Both the position numbers and the translations under genes were made by a program. Below are positions 17,177 to 25,377 of a stretch of 48,640 bases of DNA, piece after piece. This stretch comes from Planctomycetaceae bacterium (GTDB lineage Bacteria > Planctomycetota > Planctomycetia > Planctomycetales > Planctomycetaceae), in contig JAQWSQ010000150.1 of assembly GCA_029243145.1 (NCBI GenBank), forward strand, positions 1 through 48,640, read 5' to 3'. Every line of letters begins with the position of its first letter. Within the stretch, counting starts at the first letter, position 1. A model generated the notes under the pieces. The model worked only from the letters and a program-made list of their open reading frames with translations. It was not told the origin of the DNA and made no database searches.

Positions 17177-18186
17177 CATCCACATCGAATGAATGCTCGA
17201 TCTGTCATTGCTCGACAGGACAACGGCACCATGCTGAAGAACGCATGTTTGGTTGGGGTGACCCGTTCAAATACTTTGAATGCGGTGACTGCGGATGCTT
17301 ACAACTCGTCGAACCACCGGAGGATCTGGGCAAATATTACCCGCCGGGTGAATACTATTCTTATCACGTAAAATTGGCATCGTCCGTTCTCATTTCTCCT
17401 TGGCGACGCTGGTTACGACGAAAAAGAAACGAAGCACAACTCTCAAAAGCCAAAGGGTTAATGGGGAAAATCGCCAAGAAAAAACCGGCTCCAGGAATTG
17501 AGCTCTATCGTCCGTGGTTTTGTGAAAATAAAAACATTCACTTACAGTCGCGTCTCCTCGATGTGGGCTGTGGTAACGGAGTATTACTCTCCTCTTTGGC
17601 AAATTTGGGTTTTGAAAGTTTAACCGGAGTCGACCCGTTTCTGTCAGATGAGACTGCTCCTCACCCGTTGCGACTCTTCGTGGTCTCACTGGAAGAGTTT
17701 CAAGAAGCCGACTTTGAATTGATTATGTTTCATCATTCGTTTGAACATCTACCAGATCCGCTGACAACACTGAAAGCCACCGCAGCGAAACTCTCGCCTG
17801 ACGGTGTCTGCTTGATACGGATCCCCATCGCGACCGCCGGCCCTTGGAAAAGGTATGGAACTCACTGGGTCGAACTCGACGCGCCTCGACACTTTCATTT
17901 GCACACTGAACGCAGCTTGGACCACTTGGCCAAACAATGTGGCCTGAAAATTGTGAGAACGGAATACGAAGAAACTGCATTTCCTTACGCAGGCAGTGAA
18001 TTGTATTTACGCGATAAGCCGCTGTTTCAAAACGGTATCAATTTAATCCATCAGGAATTCACGACCACAGACTTCAAAAGATTTGAGCAACTCTCAAATC
18101 AAGATGTCGAAGCCAGTCAAGCGGGACGGGCGGCGTTTTATCTCAAGCGAGATCCTGAACTCTTGAAGAGTGAGGGTCTGTCGTGA
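17173..18186 (+). CDS. Methyltransferase with N-terminal zinc ribbon
   Basis: A 337-residue protein. Residues 8-42 contain two cysteine pairs (CSIC...CGDCGC), a zinc-ribbon arrangement. A class I methyltransferase domain follows, with RLLDVGCGNGVLL at 127-139 (SAM-binding motif I) and FHHSFEHLPDPLTTL as the post-motif II segment. The WVELDAPRHFHLHT stretch is typical of Methyltransf_23 enzymes in glycan clusters. It could methylate a terminal sugar, a modification used as chain-end cap in Wzm/Wzt systems and consistent with the glycan-binding domain of Wzt next door (inference). The start is a GTG overlapping the previous stop, and the stop overlaps the next GTG. Confidence 0.85.
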   Translation: MTSTSNECSICHCSTGQRHHAEERMFGWGDPFKYFECGDCGCLQLVEPPEDLGKYYPPGEYYSYHVKLASSVLISPWRRWLRRKRNEAQLSKAKGLMGKIAKKKPAPGIELYRPWFCENKNIHLQSRLLDVGCGNGVLLSSLANLGFESLTGVDPFLSDETAPHPLRLFVVSLEEFQEADFELIMFHHSFEHLPDPLTTLKATAAKLSPDGVCLIRIPIATAGPWKRYGTHWVELDAPRHFHLHTERSLDHLAKQCGLKIVRTEYEETAFPYAGSELYLRDKPLFQNGINLIHQEFTTTDFKRFEQLSNQDVEASQAGRAAFYLKRDPELLKSEGLS

Positions 18187-19199
18187 CGGAGACCAGTTCC
18201 ACAAATTCTCAAGCAAAGAAAGCTCCTCCGCTCAAGAAAGCGGCGTTTATTGCCACCGATCAGATTTTAGAGCACTTTGACACCTATTTCCCGCTGATCT
18301 GTCCCGATGGTTGTCCCCGCTGGAAGGAATGGGAGTTTGTCACCAATCCGACCGAAGGACAATTCGACGCGATGGGTGCGTTTCAAAGTGTCGAACCGCT
18401 CAATCGGGAATATCGGCTTCAAGTCCCTCCGACTAAAACACTACTGACCGTTATGGAACCTCCCGAGATTTTGACATTTCCCGACGGCTTCACCAATCAA
18501 TTCCATTCGGTGCTGAGTCAATCAAGACATATAAAATGTCGCAACCCGATGGTTTCACATTCAGGACATCACTGGTTTATTGAACGCGCCTACAACCAGA
18601 TTCTCGACTGTTCGGATATTGAGAAAACCAAACTTCTCTCCATGGTGATCTCGTCAAAACAAGATACCGAAGGTCATCGTAAACGCTGGAAACTGGCTCA
18701 AGCCCTCAAAGAACACTTCGGGGATTGCATCGATTGGTTTGGACGTGGTGTGCAAGAGCTGAAATACAAACGTGATGGCGTTCTCCCTTACCAATATCAT
18801 ATCGTGCTGGAGAATTCCTCGGTCCCGCATTACTGGACAGAGAAAATTGCCGACGCATTTGTCTCAAACAGTTTTCCGTTTTACTGGGGCGATCCAAAAA
18901 TCGCCGAGCACTTTCCTGCCGAGGCGATGGTCTCTATCGACATCGATCACCCCGACCGTTGTATTGCAGCGATTGAATCTGCCATCGATCAGCATTTCGC
19001 CAACACACATCAAACAGCCATGCTGGCTGCGAGAACTCGGCTACTGCAAGATCACCATCGCCACGAAACGTACCGTAAGATCTGGAATGCGGCCCCCGAA
19101 AGCCCTCCCGCGCTTGTGACTATTCAACCGCACTCAGAGTTTCTATTCTCTGTTCGACAAAAGTTACGTTTTTACCAACAGAAGCTTTTCACCGGATAG
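18183..19199 (+). CDS. GT10 fucosyltransferase-like glycosyltransferase
   Basis: A 338-residue protein of glycosyltransferase family 10, the alpha-1,3/1,4-fucosyltransferases that use GDP-fucose. The conserved donor-binding block is clear at residues about 203-240: YQYHIVLENSSVPHYWTEKI followed by ADAFVSNSFPFYWGDP. The N-terminal half is more divergent, as in bacterial members. It has no membrane segment and should act at the cytoplasmic face on lipid-linked glycan before export. The donor could be another deoxy-sugar, since no GDP-fucose pathway genes are in the window. It begins at a GTG overlapping the methyltransferase stop. Confidence 0.85.
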   Translation: MTETSSTNSQAKKAPPLKKAAFIATDQILEHFDTYFPLICPDGCPRWKEWEFVTNPTEGQFDAMGAFQSVEPLNREYRLQVPPTKTLLTVMEPPEILTFPDGFTNQFHSVLSQSRHIKCRNPMVSHSGHHWFIERAYNQILDCSDIEKTKLLSMVISSKQDTEGHRKRWKLAQALKEHFGDCIDWFGRGVQELKYKRDGVLPYQYHIVLENSSVPHYWTEKIADAFVSNSFPFYWGDPKIAEHFPAEAMVSIDIDHPDRCIAAIESAIDQHFANTHQTAMLAARTRLLQDHHRHETYRKIWNAAPESPPALVTIQPHSEFLFSVRQKLRFYQQKLFTG

Positions 19200-19241
19200 T
19201 TCCACGACCGCAACAAGCAAAGATTTAGAGGATCTCACACT

Positions 19242-20177
19242 GTGAGCGATCTGCCCTGCATCACAATTATTACTCCCTCCTTTGATCGTCCTGACCTGCT
19301 GGACGAGACGATCCGCTCGGTTCTCGATCAGAATTACCCGAATCTCGAATATCTGGTCGCCGATGGGAGCCATCACGAAGAAACAAAACGAGTCCTCGAA
19401 GCGTATGACGACCGCTTGCACTGGTGGTGTCAGCAAAGATTTCAAAATCCCGCGCAAGCGATTAACAAAGCTCTCAACAAATCTACCGGAGACATCATCG
19501 CGATTCTCAACTGTGGAGATTCGTACCTTCCGGGAACACTGCAACAGGTCGGAGAACATTTCAGAGATCACCCAAAAACAGATTTCCTTTATGGACAGTG
19601 CCAAGTCGTCGATCAACAGGGAGAGACCCTCAAAACGCATCGCGGCAACCTCTTCAAATTGGAAGAACTGCTCGATTTGTGGAATGTCTGGTGGAAAGGG
19701 AGAAACTTTCTTCAGCCGGAGTGTTTTTGGTCACGCCGCGTTTTTCTCAAAGTCCGTTCTTTCCGCGAAGATCTTGACCGTGCTTTTTACTATGAATACT
19801 GGACTCGCCTCTTTCTTGCCGGTGCAAACGTCGAACGCATCGACAAAGAACTGAGTCGCCATCGGTTTCCCGCAGGACAAATCGCGGCGCATTCCGATGT
19901 GCAAGCAGAAGAAGAACTGGCGGTGATTGAATCCATTTTATGGAATCCGAAATCCGGGTTGGACCGTTCCCTTCGACACAGACTACAAGCCGATTGGCTG
20001 TATGAAACACGAATCGCAAGTCTTATTTCGGAGTCGGTCGCCGCCGGGGAGACCCTCTGGCAATCTCGTTTCAAGATTGCCCCAAAACTTCTCCAAAATC
20101 CCAAAGCACTGCTTTCTGAGCGGTTTCAAACTCGAATGCAGGAGTACGGAAAAACAGAGGATCAGGACGAAACTTGA
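19242..20177 (+). CDS. Family 2 glycosyltransferase
   Basis: A 311-residue GT-A fold transferase. CITIITPSFDRPDLLDETIRS and LEYLVADGSHHEET give the nucleotide-sugar-binding N-terminus (DGS instead of the usual DGG), and AILNCGDSYLPGTL is the DxD-region equivalent, where NCGDSY replaces the common NSDD-Y. The C-terminus is charged and helical, without membrane segments. It starts at a GTG with AGAGGA about ten bases upstream and is the last gene of the glycan operon, 42 bases after the GT10 gene. It probably adds one of the sugars of the exported glycan; the donor is unknown. Confidence 0.88.
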   Translation: MSDLPCITIITPSFDRPDLLDETIRSVLDQNYPNLEYLVADGSHHEETKRVLEAYDDRLHWWCQQRFQNPAQAINKALNKSTGDIIAILNCGDSYLPGTLQQVGEHFRDHPKTDFLYGQCQVVDQQGETLKTHRGNLFKLEELLDLWNVWWKGRNFLQPECFWSRRVFLKVRSFREDLDRAFYYEYWTRLFLAGANVERIDKELSRHRFPAGQIAAHSDVQAEEELAVIESILWNPKSGLDRSLRHRLQADWLYETRIASLISESVAAGETLWQSRFKIAPKLLQNPKALLSERFQTRMQEYGKTEDQDET

Positions 20178-20258
20178 TTTCTGGAGTTGGTCGCTTTAGG
20201 CTAAGCAAAGTGTCACCAACCTTCGACACCTTCCTTGCCTCACCATTTGCCGACCCCG

Positions 20259-20753
20259 ATGTTTCATTTCCGCCGTCAAAAACTCACAGTCATCGCCCAA
20301 CGCCTGCTCAGAGAATGCGCGGTCGCGATGACCTTGATCGCGATGTTGATCATCGATCTCCCGTTGACGGCCCTCCCTCCAGTCATTGAATCTGCACCGG
20401 CTGTCCCATCCTGCTGTGCTGCCAGACTCACTTCGCAAACATCCAGTCTTTCAGCCTGTGGATGCTCATTAGAAAAACGAAAATCGGGGACTTGTTGCTG
20501 TCAGGGAAAACCGACCTGCGGACGACAAAGAGAAAAAGATTCGGTTCCAACCCTGCGATCATGCGATTGTTCTGGGTCGCAAAGTCATTTACTGCTGACC
20601 GGTCAGCCTCGCTTGGGTCAATCGAGTGTCACGATTTTTCCGTCAGGGATCATTTCCAATCAAAGCCAATCATCTAGTTCTCTGAATGGCTTAGACAAAA
20701 CCCAACCAGAACACTCCCCTCCCGAACTCCTGAATAGCGTCTCATGCTGTTGA
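20259..20753 (+). CDS. Cysteine-rich secreted protein of unknown function
   Basis: A 164-residue frame with a signal-peptide-like start (basic N-terminus, hydrophobic AVAMTLIAMLIIDLPLTALP at about 21-40) and a cysteine-rich mature part. CC pairs occur at 52-53 and 163-164, CCC at 79-81, and single cysteines in CGC and CDC patterns. Twelve of the cysteines fall after the hydrophobic segment, suggesting metal binding or several disulfides. The frame continues to 81 bases before the DUF1559 gene, and the two may be co-transcribed. I recognise no family. Cysteine clustering and a sensible start favour a real gene. Confidence 0.55.
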   Translation: MFHFRRQKLTVIAQRLLRECAVAMTLIAMLIIDLPLTALPPVIESAPAVPSCCAARLTSQTSSLSACGCSLEKRKSGTCCCQGKPTCGRQREKDSVPTLRSCDCSGSQSHLLLTGQPRLGQSSVTIFPSGIISNQSQSSSSLNGLDKTQPEHSPPELLNSVSCC

Positions 20754-20834
20754 GTCTTTAAGACACTATGCGATTTGTCATGTGGCAAAGCCGGTGTCTT
20801 ACCTATTCCTATTCTCATCAGGAGTCACTTCTTT

Positions 20835-21806
20835 ATGTTTAAGTCAAATATCACTGCGCGCCAGCGCGGGTTCACGCTGATTGAGTTACTGGTGGTCATC
20901 GCCATTATTGCCGTTCTTGTTGCGTTGTTATTACCGGCCGTCCAACAGGCGCGAGAAGCCGCTCGTCGGTCGCAATGTAAAAACAACCTGAAACAACTTG
21001 GTTTGGCAATCCACAATTATCATGACACCCATCGTGTCTTTCCTCCCGGTTACATTTCTCGAAATGTGAATACCAATGATCCCGCGACGAGTGATACGGG
21101 CCCCGGATTTTCTTGGGGGATTATGATTTTGCCGTTCACTGATCAAGCTCCTCTTTACAACCAACTGGACCTCAACTTAAACGCAACCACAGCAGCAAAC
21201 TTCAATATTGCTCAACAGAACCTGAACGTGTTCATGTGCCCCAGTGATCCTGGACCAGAGCGATTTACGGTCAACGACGGATCGACTGATTACGATTTGC
21301 CGAAAGCAAACTACGTCGGAATCTACGGTTACGGCAGCGTCACAATGAGACCAGGAGCGCCCGATCCTGCTGGCTTATTTTTCCGTAACTCACGTGTGAG
21401 AATGGCCGACATTATCGATGGAACCTCGAACGTCCTGATGGTCGGTGAACGTGCCTCTGAGCATGATTTTGTGAATGGTATGCCCCAGATTAACGCGAAC
21501 TCCACTTGGTACGCCGCGATTCCTGGAGCGATTCGTCCTGCCGGCATGATGAACCCGGCAATGACCGAGGCTCAACCTTCTTTGGTATTAGGGCATGTGG
21601 GGCAAGCTGCGATGGGCGGAATGATGCAAATGCACCATACGCCCAATACAACCAACCATATCGTCAACTTTTCGAGTCGTCATACTGGAGGGATGCAATT
21701 CCTCCTCTCCGATGGCTCGGTGCATTTTCTCAGTGAAAATGTTGACTACAACACCTTCCGTTTCCTCGGGCAACGAGCAGACGGTAATGTCGTCGGGCAG
21801 TGGTAG
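20835..21806 (+). CDS. DUF1559 pilin-like secreted protein
   Basis: A 323-residue intact member of the planctomycete-specific DUF1559 family. The prepilin-type N-terminus [20 protein letters not shown] is followed by [20 protein letters not shown] and LKQLGLAIHNYHDTH. The C-terminal family signature is RHTGGMQFLLSDGSVHFLSENV (H, then nine residues, then DG). The leader resembles type IV pilins and type II secretion pseudopilins, processed after the glycine before FTLIE, so assembly into or contact with an envelope structure is plausible but unproven. GGAG at 20821-20824 supports the chosen ATG. It serves as an in-window reference for the broken copy at 1835. Confidence 0.95.
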   Translation: MFKSNITARQRGFTLIELLVVIAIIAVLVALLLPAVQQAREAARRSQCKNNLKQLGLAIHNYHDTHRVFPPGYISRNVNTNDPATSDTGPGFSWGIMILPFTDQAPLYNQLDLNLNATTAANFNIAQQNLNVFMCPSDPGPERFTVNDGSTDYDLPKANYVGIYGYGSVTMRPGAPDPAGLFFRNSRVRMADIIDGTSNVLMVGERASEHDFVNGMPQINANSTWYAAIPGAIRPAGMMNPAMTEAQPSLVLGHVGQAAMGGMMQMHHTPNTTNHIVNFSSRHTGGMQFLLSDGSVHFLSENVDYNTFRFLGQRADGNVVGQW

Positions 21807-21839
21807 ACGTTTTATCCAATGACGACTTTTCGGAAATCC

Positions 21840-21878
21840 TCAATCTCCGGCGTTAGAAGACTAGGCGTCGGTGATTGA
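21840..21878. terminator. Imperfect stem-loop after the DUF1559 gene
   Basis: TCAATCTCCGGCG and CGTCGGTGATTGA can pair over 13 positions with two mismatches around a 13-base loop. No T-run follows, so it is only a possible terminator or transcript-end structure. Confidence 0.4.
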
Positions 21879-21938
21879 GCCGATTAAGTTAGTGGGTTCA
21901 ATCACTCACAGAATCCACAGATCAAGAAAGGAAGAGCC

Positions 21939-22220
21939 ATGCCCAAAGCAAGCGCTCGACACATTCTCGTCCCGACCGAAGAAGCGTGTAACGAATTGAA
22001 GCAGAAAATTGAAGGGGGTACTGATTTCGCAGAAGTCGCGAAAGAACACTCGCAATGCCCATCCAGCGCTCAAGGTGGAGCACTGGGATCATTCGGCCCT
22101 GGACAGATGGTCCCGGAATTCGACACCGCAGTTTTCACCGGTAATGTCGGAGAACTTCAAGGCCCCATTCAAACTCAGTTTGGATATCATTTGCTGGAAG
22201 TGACCAGCCGCGAGGACTGA
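21939..22220 (+). CDS. ppiC: Single-domain parvulin peptidyl-prolyl isomerase
   Basis: A 93-residue protein consisting of one parvulin (rotamase) domain, the length of E. coli PpiC. Motifs are SARHILVPTEEAC at the start, FAEVAKEHSQCPSS, GGALGSFGPGQMVPEFDTAVF and FGYHLLEVT at the end, which carry the catalytic His/Cys-type residues of the family. It lacks a signal peptide and should act in the cytoplasm, speeding cis/trans isomerisation at proline. AAGGAAGAG lies just before the ATG. A strong bidirectional terminator follows, and it appears to be a single-gene unit. Confidence 0.93.
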   Translation: MPKASARHILVPTEEACNELKQKIEGGTDFAEVAKEHSQCPSSAQGGALGSFGPGQMVPEFDTAVFTGNVGELQGPIQTQFGYHLLEVTSRED

Positions 22221-22251
22221 AATATCAGTTCGAGTTGTTGACCGCGCAATC

Positions 22252-22290
22252 AAACAGACTCTCCGGGCGACCTCCCCGCAGAGTCTGTTT
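22252..22290. terminator. Bidirectional intrinsic terminator
   Basis: AAACAGACTCT and AGAGTCTGTTT pair perfectly over 11 bases around a 17-base GC-rich loop, with T residues on the plus side and A residues on the other. It separates the convergent parvulin and lipoprotein genes. Confidence 0.9.
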
Positions 22291-22312
22291 TTGTTTCAAG
22301 TGAAACCAAACC

Positions 22313-22801
22313 TTATTTTCCGGTGTAGAAGAAGTCGTCCGGACCTTTGTGTGTGTAATAAGGATAGACGGTGACGGCTGCCTGAGTCGGATTTTGTGGA
22401 TAAGCCATGTTCTGAGGAATTTTGTACATGTGCTGGTATGAATGTTGTGGTGCCCAGCCCCAGTATTGGGTTCCATCGTCGTAACACCATTTTTGACCAT
22501 CCCAATGTGGTTTCTGTCCTTGCCTATAGCAATCAGGACAATACTGGGGATGACCGCTAGCCTGATGCTGAGCGTGGCCCTGAACATGTTGTTGCGTCAT
22601 TTGAGCCGGTTTTTGATTATACGGAAACGGCAGATCTTCATTAGGTGCAGCAGTGGTGGAGACTGGTGTCAGTTCACCGATCGAGGCCGGAGAGGGCGGA
22701 ACGGGACTCTGCCCACGAATCAGGCTTGGCGAAGTCGCACAGCCAACGAAGAGGGGCATCATCAGGCAGGACAACAGCCCGGTGGTCAGTCGGGTATTCA
22801 T
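22313..22801 (-). CDS. Small lipoprotein, His/Gln/Tyr-rich
   Basis: A 162-residue protein with a lipoprotein signal (TTGLLSCLMMPLFVGC, lipobox F-V-G-C). The mature part begins with a Pro/Ser-rich linker, then a His/Gln-rich stretch (MTQQHVQGHAQHQASGH), a CPDC pair, and a Trp/Tyr-rich end (WCYDDGTQYWGWAPQHSYQHMY). The composition suggests a flexible surface protein, perhaps metal-binding through His/Cys. No family was recognised. The start was placed at the ATG eight bases after GGGAG; an upstream in-frame GTG overlaps that site. It ends at the shared terminator. Confidence 0.7.
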   Translation of the reverse strand: MNTRLTTGLLSCLMMPLFVGCATSPSLIRGQSPVPPSPASIGELTPVSTTAAPNEDLPFPYNQKPAQMTQQHVQGHAQHQASGHPQYCPDCYRQGQKPHWDGQKWCYDDGTQYWGWAPQHSYQHMYKIPQNMAYPQNPTQAAVTVYPYYTHKGPDDFFYTGK

Positions 22802-23079
22802 AGTAAACACTCCCTTGTTTGCGGAATCGCGTAATTCACTCGCAACAATCTTTAGATTGCGGTGACTCCTGAGATAGTTATCGGCTTAATCGGTCTCAAA
22901 ATGGTGAAAATCCCCCCCTCACTTACAATCGGTTCCCCAACAATAACCCTTCGACCTTGCAGAGACGCCCTAATCGATATAAATTAACACTCTCACGCGG
23001 TACGGATTCCGCGGATTATTCGCCGTAAACATCAACTTATGCTTGGTTTGCGGCATCCAAGTATCAGGAGGATCATCTC

Positions 23080-23826
23080 TTGCAGGTTGCCATCACAACT
23101 CGTATTTTTCAGGATTTGTCCTTCTCCGAAACCTGTCAGACGGCTTCCGAGCTCGATTATGACAAGCTGGAGCTCTGTTTTTCCGCAAAACAGAGCGAAT
23201 GGTCGGCTGCTCAGATTTCTCAAGAGCCGGAGATTTATGCCTCCAAATACTATGAGCTGACTCGGTTGACGCCGGTCGCTTTTTACGTGCTTTACGATAT
23301 TGACCGTGAGGAACTCAAAGGTCTGTGCCAATTCGCCAAGAAACTGAAAGTCACACAGATCACCCTGCCCTCTTCTCCAGTCGGTGCTCCCTACAATACT
23401 GAAGTGGATCGCTTAAAAGACTTTGTTGCCATTGCGACCCAAGAAGGAGTCCGTCTCTCGATCAAGACCGAGACAGGCATGCTCACAGAAGATCCGCACA
23501 CAGCCGTCGAAATCTGTCAAGCCGTGAAACATCTGGGGCTCACGTTCGATCCGAGTTATTACCTGTGCAACCCCACCGGAAAAGAACGCGACTACGACCT
23601 TCTACTGCCGCATATTTTCCACGTGCATCTGCGAGACTCCAGTTATGACGATCTCCAAGTCCTCACGGGACTCGGTCATATCGACTATAACCGTCTGATC
23701 GCACAACTCGAGACTGTAAACTTCAATCGCACACTCAGTATCGATTTGTTACCTGAGAAAACACCGAAAGAAACTCGCGAGCTTGAACTTCGCAAACTGC
23801 GATTGTTAACAGAATCACTGCTGTAA
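23080..23826 (+). CDS. TIM-barrel protein, sugar phosphate isomerase/epimerase-like
   Basis: A 248-residue protein of the AP_endonuc_2 (xylose-isomerase-like TIM barrel) superfamily. ELDYDKLELCFS, TQITLPSSPVG, VRLSIKTETGML, LGLTFDPSYYL and HIFHVHLRDS are the strand-end segments carrying the usual acidic and histidine metal ligands (E in KTETG, D in FDPS, H-H in HVHLRD, E replaced by D in SIDLLP near the end). Enzymes of this type interconvert sugars or inositols in the cytoplasm. The precise substrate is unknown. It starts with TTG seven bases after AGGAGGA, and ends eight bases before the convergent aquaporin gene. Confidence 0.8.
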   Translation: MQVAITTRIFQDLSFSETCQTASELDYDKLELCFSAKQSEWSAAQISQEPEIYASKYYELTRLTPVAFYVLYDIDREELKGLCQFAKKLKVTQITLPSSPVGAPYNTEVDRLKDFVAIATQEGVRLSIKTETGMLTEDPHTAVEICQAVKHLGLTFDPSYYLCNPTGKERDYDLLLPHIFHVHLRDSSYDDLQVLTGLGHIDYNRLIAQLETVNFNRTLSIDLLPEKTPKETRELELRKLRLLTESLL

Positions 23827-23834
23827 GAGTTTTT

Positions 23835-24506
23835 TTAGGTCTTCTGCGCTGGTGTTTCTTCTGGATTGCGCGTCATTTGCCAAGCCAGCACCGCTAAAGC
23901 GGCTCCGAGAACCGGCGCAACGACGTACAGCCACTGACCTTGGATTGTTCCACTCACAAGAGCCGGCCCCAAAGATCGGGCGGGATTCATGGACGCTCCG
24001 CAGATTGGCCCCGCAAACATGGCTTCAAATCCAACCGTTGCGCCAATCGCGGCCCCTGCCATGATCCCCTTCTCCTTCGCGCCAATCGCCACACAGAGAA
24101 TCACATACATCAAAATGAAGGTCAGAAACAACTCGAACACGAACGACTGCCACCATCCATCCGCAGGTATAGTGCTCCCCAAAGTAGTGTGATCGGGAAA
24201 CATGCTTCGTAATAACACGCTCGCCGCGAAAGCCCCCAGCAATTGAGAGGCAATATACGGCAAAACATTTTTACCCGGAAATCGACGAGCGATCCAAAAT
24301 GCGCAGGAGACCGCCGGATTGAGATGAGCACCCGAGATGTCTCCCACGGCATAGATCATGGCCATCACGACCAGACCGAACGTCAGAGCGATACCGGGAT
24401 GAGTCACCGCTCCCCCGCTCACATCGTTGGCGATAATCGCTCCAGTTCCGGCAAACACCAACGCAAACGTGCCAATGACTTCTGCTATCAGTTGTCTGGA
24501 AATCAC
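23835..24506 (-). CDS. Aquaporin / MIP-family channel
   Basis: A 223-residue inner-membrane channel with six helices and two half-helices. The two NPA boxes are at residues 63-65 (SGAHLNPAVS) and 175-177 (GASMNPARSLGPAL). The arginine after the second NPA, part of the selectivity filter, is present. The second-loop sequence resembles water-selective aquaporins more than glycerol facilitators, which usually have an aspartate there; water transport is therefore the likelier role. It starts at GTG, with GGGATAAGGA upstream on its strand. It is transcribed alone, convergent with the TIM-barrel gene. Confidence 0.93.
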   Translation of the reverse strand: MISRQLIAEVIGTFALVFAGTGAIIANDVSGGAVTHPGIALTFGLVVMAMIYAVGDISGAHLNPAVSCAFWIARRFPGKNVLPYIASQLLGAFAASVLLRSMFPDHTTLGSTIPADGWWQSFVFELFLTFILMYVILCVAIGAKEKGIMAGAAIGATVGFEAMFAGPICGASMNPARSLGPALVSGTIQGQWLYVVAPVLGAALAVLAWQMTRNPEETPAQKT

Positions 24507-24610
24507 ATCCTTATCCCTATTGAAAGTCTCTTAAACTGAGAACGCAAACGACCTCACTATAGCGGCTCGACTTGCGGATTGATTCTACTTTAGAAAGTTG
24601 TGAAAATGAA

Positions 24611-24640
24611 GAACCACAGAGTTCACGAGAACGCAAAGGA
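24611..24640 (+). repeat. Interspersed repeat, copy 1
   Basis: GAACCACAGAGTTCACGAGA-type sequence. Similar copies lie at 24941-24972 on this strand and at 36508-36538 on the minus strand. Confidence 0.6.
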
Positions 24641-24650
24641 ATGATTTTTG

Positions 24651-24680
24651 GGTGGCACTGGACGGCTTGTCCGCCAGTGA
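24651..24680 (+). repeat. GGTGGCAC repeat, copy 1
   Basis: GGTGGCACTGGACGGCTTGT followed by CCGCCAGTGA. The copy at 25137-25163 differs at only a few positions. Confidence 0.6.
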
Positions 24681-24724
24681 AAGAATAAACTCACGCAGAG
24701 TCGCGGCGGCGCAGAGGAGTGTAG

Positions 24725-24761
24725 GTCGGGTTAGTCCGAGCGGAGCGAGCCGTAACCCGAC
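24725..24761. repeat. Perfect inverted repeat GTCGGGTTA / TAACCCGAC
   Basis: Two 9-base arms enclose 19 bases with the internal sequence GAGCGGAGCGAGC. This resembles the REP-like 'GTCGGGTTA...TAACCCGAC' palindromes scattered through many bacterial genomes (recalled, not searched). It has no coding capacity. Confidence 0.65.
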
Positions 24762-24940
24762 AATTTGGGTAGCACCGAGAGCACGCCTATCGCTGTGCCG
24801 CGTTATTCATAGCCCGATCTGCGCAAGCAGTCGGGATGGTTTCGATCAACATTGCGTTTTGAGATCGCTATTTAAGCCGTGAGCGAGTCAAGGAGCTTTG
24901 AGCCGCTGGCGCGAACCAGCCGGGCCTTGGAAAGTTTTAT

Positions 24941-24972
24941 GAACCGCGGAGTTCGCTGAGAACGCAGAGAAA
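24941..24972 (+). repeat. Interspersed repeat, copy 2
   Basis: GAACCGCGGAGTTCGCTGAG followed by AACGCAGAGAAA. It is closest to the minus-strand copy at 36508-36538 and more distant from the one at 24611. Confidence 0.65.
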
Positions 24973-25038
24973 TATGAGGAAGTGAACGCGTTGTCGTAGG
25001 CCGAGAGCCTTCAGACAGCATGAGCTTTCTTGATGTGT

Positions 25039-25126
25039 GGCTGGGGCTCTCAAAAGTTTGCCAAGAAAATTGAACTCTAATTTCCCATGCGGCCTTCGTC
25101 GTTCGGAATACACGCATAGCCCCAGA
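25039..25126 (+). repeat. MITE-like element, copy 1
   Basis: An 88-bp unit bounded by GGCTGGGGCT and AGCCCCAGAT, so its ends are inverted copies of TGGGGCT. A second copy with the same ends and a related interior lies at 36405-36494 on the minus strand. It has no coding capacity. Confidence 0.6.
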
Positions 25127-25136
25127 TGAAAAAATG

Positions 25137-25163
25137 GGTGGCACAGGCCGGCTTGTCTGCCAG
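25137..25163 (+). repeat. GGTGGCAC repeat, copy 2
   Basis: GGTGGCACAGGCCGGCTTGT followed by CTGCCAG, matching the repeat at 24651-24680 with few differences and directly abutting the MITE-like element. Confidence 0.6.
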
Positions 25164-25377
25164 TTAATGAGCGAATTAAGCCTTGATCACAGATAGATCA
25201 GTATTTCACGGCGCCCGAAGCGGCACAAAAGTATTCGATTTTTTGAAGGAGTCCGCAGAACTCGTATTGACCCACGTTGATCTCGTGCCAGAATCATTAT
25301 ATACAATAAGTATCTGAGAAATATTCTCTGACAAGCAGACCGATTTCATCCCACGTAGCCAGGAAAGAGTCCAGCTC

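Larger units (their letters stand above)
24540..25377. other. Non-coding spacer built from short repeats
   Basis: About 840 bp without a supported gene. It is a mosaic of short repeat families: two copies of a CACAGAG/CGCGGAG-type repeat (24611-24640, 24941-24972), two copies of a GGTGGCAC repeat (24651-24680, 25137-25163), an inverted repeat (24725-24761) and a MITE-like element (25039-25126). Related copies of two of these recur at 36.4-36.5 kb. This is the kind of repeat-filled spacer common in planctomycete genomes. Confidence 0.7.
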
